A stretch of 64,000 bases of DNA from assembly GCA_964017145.1 (NCBI GenBank), contig OZ024847.1:2914001-2978000 (forward strand). Reading direction: 5' to 3'. The notes beneath the pieces are model-generated. The model was not told where the DNA came from and searched no databases. It saw only the letters and a list, made by a program, of their open reading frames with translations. A program made the position numbers and the translations under genes. The stretch comes from Agrocybe praecox (Eukaryota; Basidiomycota; Agaricomycetes; Agaricales; Agrocybaceae). Each line of letters opens with the position of its first letter. The stretch's first letter is position 1. Positions 58,001-64,000 of the stretch are shown here, one piece after another.

Positions 58001-58731
58001 GCAGCTGGTGGGACCCCTGAGTGCGCTATAGTAACAGCGTTCAAAGGTTCCAAGCTTTGGACTATTCGAAGACTTTTCCCATCTTTCTTTAATACAGCAA
58101 ACCACCTCGAACGATAGGACGAACACGAAGGTTCCATTACTCCACTTTTCAACTTGGATCGGATTAATTCGCAAAGTGGCTCGTATAACCCTGGTGAAAT
58201 CGGAATATTTTTAAATACCCAAGGAGTGTGTTCTACCATAGGCATAATGACTGGCGGAAAGAACTCTTCCTTGAATTTTCCTCTTTCCAAATCATCCCAA
58301 GCGAAAGCTTCGTTCTGGTTCATAAGTAGCTCGTGTATTGATTTCCGTTCCTCGGACCACAGAAAGTCCCCTTCGTGCTTAGCGTCAAAGGCTTTCATGC
58401 GTTCCTCGGTGTACCTTCCTGTTGGTTGGAAGTCTGGTGGATTAACACTTAAGGGTGGCATATCCTGCAATGGATCCCCTTTAATATTTCGATGGATTCT
58501 CAAGTTTTCTGGAAGTTCAGTGTAAACTGGTCGGACTTTCTTGTCTACCGGTTTGTACTTTTTTCCTAGGAAAACTGAAGCAGAAGGTTCATTCTCTTTA
58601 ACCTCTGGTTTAATATCTTGTAGATAAATCTGGAACTTTCTTTTGTCCGCAGTCTCTACATGCTCGCTATCTACTGCTCTTGACAAGAAAACATTTCTTA
58701 GGCCATCCTTGGAAAATGCTTTCTTATCCAC
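55015..58731 (-). CDS. Retrotransposon pol: reverse transcriptase, RNase H, integrase
   Basis: One uninterrupted ORF of 1,238 aa. The reverse transcriptase covers about residues 180-430 with DLYVGYDE (motif A, Asp near 261), LTTLPMGWTNS and the catalytic YIDD near 323-326. RNase H follows at about 490-620 (VLAVDTSYIAAGWYIY, ETDAKYIAGML). The integrase begins with an HHCC zinc domain (HDHVGHRGFY ... CHNCQERQ, about 840-880), then the DDE core: HADCINM, FITDNGGPFLA and NGAIERPHWDV. A GPY/F-like module (RYLGPMIVIRR) is near the C-terminus; no chromodomain seen. All key residues are present, so this ORF could be active. The order RT-RH-IN marks Ty3/gypsy. Confidence 0.93.
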   Translation of the reverse strand: MDKKAFSKDGLRNVFLSRAVDSEHVETADKRKFQIYLQDIKPEVKENEPSASVFLGKKYKPVDKKVRPVYTELPENLRIHRNIKGDPLQDMPPLSVNPPDFQPTGRYTEERMKAFDAKHEGDFLWSEERKSIHELLMNQNEAFAWDDLERGKFKEEFFPPVIMPMVEHTPWVFKNIPISPGLYEPLCELIRSKLKSGVMEPSCSSYRSRWFAVLKKDGKSLRIVQSLEPLNAVTIAHSGVPPAAEELAIHFCGRACVGMGDLYVGYDERTLAESSRDLTTFQSPFGALRLTTLPMGWTNSVPIFHDDVTHILQDEIPEYTSPYIDDVGFRGPASRYQNEDGTYEVLPENPGIRKFVWEHLQNVNRIIQRMKYSGGTFSGYKTVICADAVEVVGHLCSLDGRKPTESRVKVILDWGPLKNVSDVRSFYGTCGVLRAYIPRFADRAKHIHKLMRAGVPFEWGPDQEKSMQLMKEGVRDAQCLRPIDYHGQGDIVLAVDTSYIAAGWYIYQEDSQDPRKHYYVTFGSQSLEEHEARYSQPKRELYGLKLALEKNRKHLIGVRKLIVETDAKYIAGMLRNPDLMPNATINRWIDQIGMYHFTLRHVPGKTFGPDGLSRRPRQPNDPPLREAGSEEMEPEAPIKIEFADPNGPMPLETETFKDKIDSRGGYLQEVSEPLPLEAFISLIEKDDEYEGIARDVEDFSEELAKADEFRMSEKAFLEEHISRNKEALGEERCAYVQQLVSTLMLPEENEFKKIRYPEEHRSDTAKAQDHKLDWVMEWHKDRSFRPIGMSEKQYKRFITLAKRFILFEERLYRRGDGTKHRLVVSKDKRMYMLTAAHDHVGHRGFYATNQLLVERFWWPEMEKDVNWFVKTCHNCQERQKTLIRIKPSITHTPSIFQSMHADCINMTPPSNGCSYIVHGRCALSSYMEGRPLKKENGKSIGQWIWEDIICRWACMVEFITDNGGPFLAAARWLEEKYGIKGIRISPYNSKANGAIERPHWDVRQMLYKMLGKDDVNKWFWFFPYIKWADRVTVRKRLGCSPFFMVTGASPILPLDAQEATWLVKPPERILSDEELIGFRAKALAKHKLHVDEMRKRVDQDKYERLLKYEQDHKAVIKDYVFKPGDLVLVRDTTIEKSLDKKMKPRYLGPMIVIRRTRGGSYIVAEMNGAVLQNKIGAFRVVPYYAREHLELPESIQTLIDMPTSALDLIENGPEDVYDPILGEVTLRGSASENENENE

Positions 58732-58829
58732 CTGTGTCGTATACGATTCTATTTTTATTTCTCCGGTTTTATGATCATATTCAAAAACAACTGCCGCCTC
58801 TCCCTGGTCTTCCAGTTCATTAAGGCAAT

Positions 58830-60693
58830 TTAAAAAGGGTCGTCTGGAGACTTAGGCGGTAGTTCCACCACTTTCTCGTCAAACTTTTCTTTTTGCAGCT
58901 CAATCGGTCCCTTTCCTCGAGCATAAGTAGGAATTACTACTCGTCTCTTGGAGTTAGGATCAGTCAAGAGAACCTCCACATATCCGTCCGTCATAGTCTT
59001 TACTACACTCGTCGTAACCGTGTCAAAAGGCTTTCCTAGGAGCACCCTGTAAGGCGGGTTCCTGACGATATGTATCTGTAGATAGACCACTATCCCTCCA
59101 ACCATTATTTTTACGTTCTCTGCGATTCCTAGAGTCCGTTCTAACTGGTTGTTGGCACTTTGCATATTTATGCTAAGGGAAGGGTTCCAGGATAATCCCA
59201 TCTCTACAGCGACTTGTTGTGACATAGATACAATCTGAGATCCACTGTCTAAGATAGCATTTTCGAATCCTACATTATTAATTTGCACTTGAATCTCCCG
59301 AAGACTTTCAGCGTTCCTGGCACGGTCCCTATAAGGTTCCTTGGGTACGGCTCCATTATGTTCGAGCGCAAACTGATAATAAGGGTCACTGGCTACAATG
59401 GCGTCTGCAGCATCAGGAAAAACACTTTTGCCAAAAGTAACCCTGAGAGAATTTAAAATAACAAGGAGTATATAATGCATCCTAAAGGTCCTTAAAGGTC
59501 CTTTGGGAAGTTCTGAGTTGTCCCTTAAGGGTGTTCTAGGCTGCCCTGGGTAGCCCTGAATAGCCCTGACAATATTATAATACTGTGAGGAAGTCCTATG
59601 CACCCTGAGTAGCCCTGAGTAGCCCTGGGTAACCCTGACAACAATGTTTCTACAATATACTTAATTATAGTAGCTGCCAAACCTGTAAAATACATTCAGA
59701 ATGACACCTAAGCAGCCCAGAAGTTGCCAAGCTATCTATTTGGATGTTTATATATTAAATAATAGCAATGTGGTTGGAATTGATGGGATCAAAAAGCAAA
59801 CACATGACTTTTTACTTGCCTCTATTTACATGTTTGGCCTCCACTGATGTCATTTTATGGCCTCAAATATGAACAAATAATAAATAAAAGATTGGCAAGC
59901 TTCCATCATATAGGATATGAGACAAACAAAACTTGTAAGTTAGCAAGATGACTTTGGACTTTGAGATTTTGAGATAAGGTTCTTTTGTTTCAGAGTTGCT
60001 CTGAGGTGTCCTGAGTTGCCCTGGGATGCCCTGAGAGCAAGACTAGCTGGGAGAGATGGACCTGGGGGTGTCCCAAGAGCCATGACTGCCCTGACTGCCC
60101 TGACTGCCTTATGGCATCCCTGGACTCCCTGAGGGCAGTCAGGGCAAAAAGTGTTTTTCCTGATGAGGAAGATTACTCAAGCTTGGACAATCTTTTGCTA
60201 GGAGGAATTGAGAAACCGGCAACTGTTCTACAGCTAAGCCTGTCTCGATTTCATGATACAGGGGAAGTTCCTCGTGTCCCTTGGAACACATCTCTGTTTC
60301 ATGATCATCTTCTAGGATCTCCTCCATAAGCACTGCTTGTCTAGTTTTCGTAAAATTCTTTCTTAACGCCTCTCGTATGTGTGGCGCACTTCCCACTAAG
60401 TGTTTTAATGGTACTGATATGGACATATCCAATATGTCGTCCACCATTTTATTTCCGTCCGTGCTATCTTCCACAGGTGCCCTAGTACGGTACGCAGGCA
60501 CGGGTCTTTCCTCTTTCTTCTCGTCCGAGGAAGTATTCGTAGGCCTCGATACTCTAGACATAGGCAGTACATCTATGTAAGGTAACAACGGTCTTTTGGT
60601 CTCGCTCTTTTTATTATTTTCTGGTTGTGTCTCTTCTCTAGGAACTTCTGGTTCTTTATCGAATCTGACACTTTTCTTTTCTTTACTAAACAT
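58830..60693 (-). pseudogene. Retrotransposon protease ORF interrupted by a 755-bp element
   Basis: The right part (60,693-60,168) is Lys/Glu-rich and leads to CPSLSNLP; the left part (59,408-58,830) continues ADAIVASDPYYQF and contains ILDSGSQIVSMS, the Asp-Ser-Gly active site of a retropepsin, then MVGGIVVYLQIHIV and VLLGKPF of the same fold. Removing 59,411-60,165 plus one AG copy joins the two in frame to about 370 aa. As it stands the ORF is broken, so this retrotransposon copy probably cannot make a normal protease. Confidence 0.8.
59411..60165. mobile_element. 755-bp non-autonomous relative of the Plavaka element
   Basis: TIRs CATCAGGAAAAACACTTTTG (59,411-59,430) and the reverse complement at 60,145-60,165, with AG duplications at 59,409-59,410 and 60,166-60,167. 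Sub-terminal DNA is packed with CCCTGAGTAGCCCTG and CCCTGACTGCCCTG phrases, matching the sub-terminal repeats of the 29.8-kb element. No coding capacity. It could be mobilised by the transposase at 49,440-52,616. Confidence 0.88.
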
Positions 60694-60785
60694 CCCTTTA
60701 CTCCTGCTGTTATTGTTCTCAAGGTTCGTAGCTATTCTCGGACTTATTCTCTTAGCCCCAGCTGCAGGTGGTCCTATCCTTGAAC

Positions 60786-62516
60786 TTAAGGAAAATTTTC
60801 GAAAGCATCTACCGCACCTTCGCCAAAGAGTACTCGTTCGAGAGCTTCTTTTCCATGCTCTCTTACTAAGTCGTCTAAGCGCCTAGAGATGTCTTCCGCG
60901 GGAGGGCAAACTTCCTCGGATTGAACGAACATCTCACAATCTTCTTCATACTCAGGATAATACCCTTGCATGGCTTGGATTTTGGCGTTGGGAATAATCC
61001 CTGGTTTATTACGGTACATGTTTTCTACTGCTTCTCTCATAGACCTGAATCCTTGGAGAGGTATGGGCTGTCCAGACGCTAGCGCATACTTTCCCTCGGA
61101 ATTCCTTTTGATCCAATTCGACTTTACATGTTTATCTGCTGCCGCACAGTCAGCTAGACGATGTCCAGGCTCTCTACAATAATAGCAGTGACTGGGTTGG
61201 AACCCATTTGAATTATTGTAGGAAGACCTATCATAAGGCCTAGGGTACATAGAAGACGGTTGCGTTGGTTGAGGGGCCACAGCTGATTGCTTCCAACTTA
61301 CTAGGGTAGATTGTAGGCTTTCAAACTTCCTCTCCGCAGCTTCTGCTCGCTTTTCCTGTACTTCTGACTTCTTTAATAGAAGATTTAAGCCATCCGAGAG
61401 CCTAGCCACGGTCTCCTCCATTTTAGGGAAGAACTCAGGAGTTTCCTCGGGTTGAGTTTCCATCGTTCTCCTTCTCGAGGAAGGTTTCTCAGAACGAGTT
61501 TCTTTATCCCCCTCGTTCAAAATAGATTGTGACCTTCTCAAAGCCATGTTTACAACAATTTCCATGACTTTGGCGACTTTGAAATCGGTTCCTAGACCTA
61601 GACTATCTTTATTTTGCGCCATGTCGATGACATGTAGTGCCTGCGAGATTTCGTCTCTGAAACCTCTTTCTAAACAGCTTAAGAATCGTTGTATTAGATC
61701 CCTTTCAGACACTTGACCCGCTAGCTTTCGAGATAGAGTGGTAAACTTGAGTTTCAGCGCCATGATTTCCTCTAGGTCTGTTTTCATCAAGCTATTCCTG
61801 TCTACATATCTCGAGCATAGTTTATCAAGGTCGTGTAGAGATCCTTTTTGTAGGCGCATTGCCGCTGGATACGAAGCGATCAATTCGTCTTTAAACTTTG
61901 ACCAGTCTTTCCCGGTATATGCGTTAAAAGACTTCCAATCATCCTCGCATACTGGCGAAGCATATTTCCCTAACATAATAATTTTCTTTTCATCCGTATC
62001 AGCTTCCGTAGGATATTGAACCCAGAGATCTTCCATTCGCTGTATGAAGCGGAGGAGTTCCTCGGGACTCTTTTCATCGAACTTCGGCGCATCTCTGCTC
62101 ATAGGAGAAGGGAAACCCATCTTTGGTGATACTGGAGTAGTGGGTCTACTTGTAGTAGGTTGCGTTGGTGAATTAGGAGCTAGATTCAACTTGTCTAATA
62201 GACTAGCGATGACTTCTAAGCTGTCTGATTCTGAAGTTGTCTCCCTAGGATTTTCGAGAGAACTTGTATCGATAGTAGGTCGATTAACCGGTATCTGAGG
62301 TGCACTCGGAGGTCTGATTAACTGCCTATTTTCTGGAGTTGTAGGTCGCTCTCTGCTTGGTTCAGCTGGAAAGTCTCCTGGAACTCTTTGGGAGGGCGTA
62401 CTCGCTCTGGTTTGCCTTTTCCTAGGAACCCTAGTAGGTAATTCCGCGAAACCGGCTTGTCTCGAGTTATTCGTTTGCCTAACTCGTTTAGCTTGTCCTG
62501 CCGGTTGATTATCCAC
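60786..62516 (-). CDS. Retrotransposon gag
   Basis: ORF of 576 aa. N-terminal 130 residues are Arg/Pro/Ser/Thr-rich. The middle (about 150-330) is a helical capsid-type region (KFDEKSPEELLRFIQRMEDL ... VERGF-like core), with a coiled coil near 360-400. A CCHC zinc knuckle, CYYCREPGHRLADC, lies at residues 444-457 and would bind the genomic RNA. It continues 119 residues past the knuckle. Gag, protease and pol are in three separate frames with short gaps (92 and 98 nt), so downstream proteins need re-initiation, frameshift/bypass or splicing; no obvious slippery heptamer was identified. Confidence 0.88.
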   Translation of the reverse strand: MDNQPAGQAKRVRQTNNSRQAGFAELPTRVPRKRQTRASTPSQRVPGDFPAEPSRERPTTPENRQLIRPPSAPQIPVNRPTIDTSSLENPRETTSESDSLEVIASLLDKLNLAPNSPTQPTTSRPTTPVSPKMGFPSPMSRDAPKFDEKSPEELLRFIQRMEDLWVQYPTEADTDEKKIIMLGKYASPVCEDDWKSFNAYTGKDWSKFKDELIASYPAAMRLQKGSLHDLDKLCSRYVDRNSLMKTDLEEIMALKLKFTTLSRKLAGQVSERDLIQRFLSCLERGFRDEISQALHVIDMAQNKDSLGLGTDFKVAKVMEIVVNMALRRSQSILNEGDKETRSEKPSSRRRTMETQPEETPEFFPKMEETVARLSDGLNLLLKKSEVQEKRAEAAERKFESLQSTLVSWKQSAVAPQPTQPSSMYPRPYDRSSYNNSNGFQPSHCYYCREPGHRLADCAAADKHVKSNWIKRNSEGKYALASGQPIPLQGFRSMREAVENMYRNKPGIIPNAKIQAMQGYYPEYEEDCEMFVQSEEVCPPAEDISRRLDDLVREHGKEALERVLFGEGAVDAFENFP

Positions 62517-62683
62517 TTTAGCTTCCTCGGAACTTTAGAACCGATTTAATTGAGCTTCAGCCAAATGTTTTTGTGTTTTTGTTTTTAATAAACCTCGTCA
62601 AGGTTTATTCACTCGTTTAATCTGGACACCAAGATGCAATCTCTCACTTCGAGACTCGTAACTTTAGTGAAAGAAAACACCCT
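62517..62683 (-). other. Retrotransposon leader
   Basis: Untranslated DNA between the primer-binding site and gag. It contains an A-rich plus-strand stretch and TTCCTCGGAAC just before the gag start (about 62,522-62,532). Confidence 0.6.
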
Positions 62684-62701
62684 CCCTCGCGGTGGGCTCC
62701 A
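62684..62701 (-). promoter_or_regulatory. Primer-binding-site candidate
   Basis: On the minus strand, 7 nt inside the LTR end, TGGAGCCCACCGCGAGGG begins with the TGG expected to pair with a tRNA 3' CCA. The donor tRNA was not identified from memory. Confidence 0.6.
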
Positions 62702-62708
62702 GATAAGG

Positions 62709-64000
62709 TGCTTGCTGCGGGGTTGAGTGTGTATGTACGATTTGTACTTTGTATATACTCCGAAACAAAACCCAATCAATGTGATTAGTTCTTTCGTGGG
62801 AGGGATACGCGATACGCGTCGTTAATTATGTTTTCTCTCAAAAGATATGCTCTCTAATGCAACAGAACGTTTCCTAGGATCGAAGATCACAAGTGTTTGA
62901 GTAGCTTACGCACAAAGCGAAGTTCCTCGGAAAGTGTAAACGTAGGTTTAATGTGTTTCCACAAGATGTAGTGTGTAGGTAATTCGCCACTTAGGCTGGA
63001 TACTTAATCCAAAGTCTTTTAATCACTCAGAAAGGGGACTCAATCCTAAACGGGCCACTTAGGCGTCACTTAGACAATTTGCCACTTAGGCAGGGAACTT
63101 ATCCCTCGGAATGGGCCACTTAGGCGTCACTTAGACAATTTGCCACTTAGGCAGGGAACTTATCCCTAGGAATGGGCCACTTAGGCGTCACTTAGACAAT
63201 TCTTGCCACTTAGGCGGGTATTAAGCTTTATGTCACTTAAGACAGAGGAAACTTTATCCCAATACATTTATTTAGGTTCCTCGAGAACTCTACAAGTTAA
63301 CTCAAGTCGCTCAACTAACGCCAAGATGCTCAAATGACACGGTAGGTAGTCTGTTCAATAAAACCAACTCTCGCGGAGATTTATTAGGTACCAAAGGTCG
63401 ATCCTAGGAGTTTGCAACTCAATGCGCGTTCCTCGAATGTGGACAACTGGGTTCTAGTTTATCTGGGGTGCTACGGTATTTTACAGGCTGTTTATATAGT
63501 GCTAGATCTCGGAAAATACAGGAATACTTGGAACGGATCGGAAATGCTCGGAAAATACAGGAAATAATATTATTGGTTAACGCTAGGTAGCTCCACTCGA
63601 TGCATAAGCAACTAGTAGGTACCATGCGTGTTTTTGTATACCCTCGGAAGGGTTCGTATGGTTGGGCAAGTCGCTGACTCGAGCATGACGCTCCGAGGGC
63701 GCTTATTCGCATTAGCCGACGATCATTGATCGACGTCGTAGGGTCCGAAGCATCGGAGTACCGTGGTATCGTATGGATCTACAATCCTCGGCTCCACAAC
63801 TGCCGTTTAAGGTAACTGCGCATATCCGAGGGTCTTAAGACCATGTGTAAGCGTTCCTAGGAACTTCTCCTTTTAGGTTTATCGGCAATCTGACTCGAGC
63901 AGACGTCGGCAAGTCCTAATTGACATTACTAGTGCTTGTCTCGTCGTTTGCATAGTGCCCACTATGTTCCTAGGGACCAGTAATGTACTTTGTTAATGCT
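62709..64000 (-). repeat. 5' LTR of the retrotransposon (right copy, truncated by window)
   Basis: Matches 17,980-19,271 with about five substitutions that I could see (for example 'acgcgtcg' for 'acgcatcg' near 62,817, and 'caactagtagg' for 'caaccagtagg' near 63,610). By comparison with the left copy it should end near 64,452. As the upstream LTR of a minus-strand element it would drive gag-pol transcription. The 61-bp tandem units recur at 63,052-63,235. Confidence 0.88.

Larger units (their letters stand above)
17980..64000 (-). mobile_element. Ty3/gypsy LTR retrotransposon carrying antisense genes (5' LTR runs off window)
   Basis: Near-identical LTR sequence starts at 17,980 and 62,709. 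Minus-strand gag, protease and pol lie at 62,516-55,015, followed by three plus-strand spliced genes (54,956 down to 20,094) before the 3' LTR. A primer-binding-site candidate lies beside the right LTR and a purine tract beside the left one. Two DNA transposons (23,096-52,879 and 59,411-60,165) are nested inside. Removing them leaves about 16 kb, large for this superfamily. The compared 1.29 kb of the LTRs differ at about 5 sites, so insertion was recent and the nested insertions more recent still. Confidence 0.85.

Noticed and set aside
60596..60886. Plus-strand leucine-rich membrane-like ORF
   Set aside because: Shadow of the charged protease/gag region on the other strand.

Overview
The window looks like a chromosome segment from a basidiomycete, most likely an Agaricomycete mushroom-type fungus. 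The evidence is short GT-AG introns of about 45-90 nt, KDZ and Plavaka transposases, a TET/JBP-type dioxygenase, and fragments of fungal genes (myosin-linked chitin synthase, kinesin-5, GCN1, a TmpA-like membrane reductase). Almost the whole window is mobile DNA, and no ordinary host gene set is visible. Everything was read by eye; exon boundaries come from open frames plus GT/GC-AG signals and no transcripts were available.

Region 1 (about 400-15,450) reads as a KDZ (Kyakuja-Dileera-Zisupton) DNA transposon. It carries an apparently intact transposase (10,583-13,752, minus strand) and five further genes, several with Cys/His clusters or strongly basic stretches. Hairpin-forming repeats built on CTAGTATNTACATACAAGG lie next to gene starts and near both ends. 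An imperfect inverted repeat at 402-504 versus 15,361-15,454 is the best candidate for the element ends. From 15,455 to 17,979 nothing convincing is coded.

Region 2 (17,980 to beyond 64,000) is one very large Ty3/gypsy LTR retrotransposon on the minus strand. Its LTRs are about 1.74 kb and differ at only about 5 positions over the 1.29 kb that can be compared. Gag, protease and pol occupy 62,516-55,015. Between pol and the 3' LTR sit three plus-strand, intron-containing genes (A, B, C) antisense to the element. Without its two nested insertions the element would be about 16 kb. Motifs of the form TTCCT(A/C)GGAA are scattered densely through LTRs, sense genes and antisense genes.

Two related DNA transposons sit inside it. 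A 29.8-kb Plavaka (CACTA-like) element at 23,096-52,879 interrupts antisense gene B, and a 755-bp non-autonomous relative at 59,411-60,165 interrupts the protease ORF. Both have TIR CATCAGGAAAAACACTTT and 2-bp target duplications, and removing each element plus one duplication restores an open frame across the join.

The Plavaka element encodes a complete transposase (49,440-52,616), a TET/JBP-like 2OG-Fe(II) dioxygenase, a DUF6532-like protein and three small plus-strand genes. Its middle (29.5-45.2 kb) is a mosaic of captured host-gene pieces whose recognisable protein-coding parts all lie on the minus strand and keep their introns. Several have decayed by C-to-T type nonsense changes. Four copies of the perfect palindrome TGGCCAGGATCCTGGCCA stand upstream of the element's own genes, and two of them bracket the captured block. 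Putting a 5-methylcytosine oxidase on a transposon whose passengers show C-to-T decay suggests, as inference, an element that lives in and resists a methylated genome.
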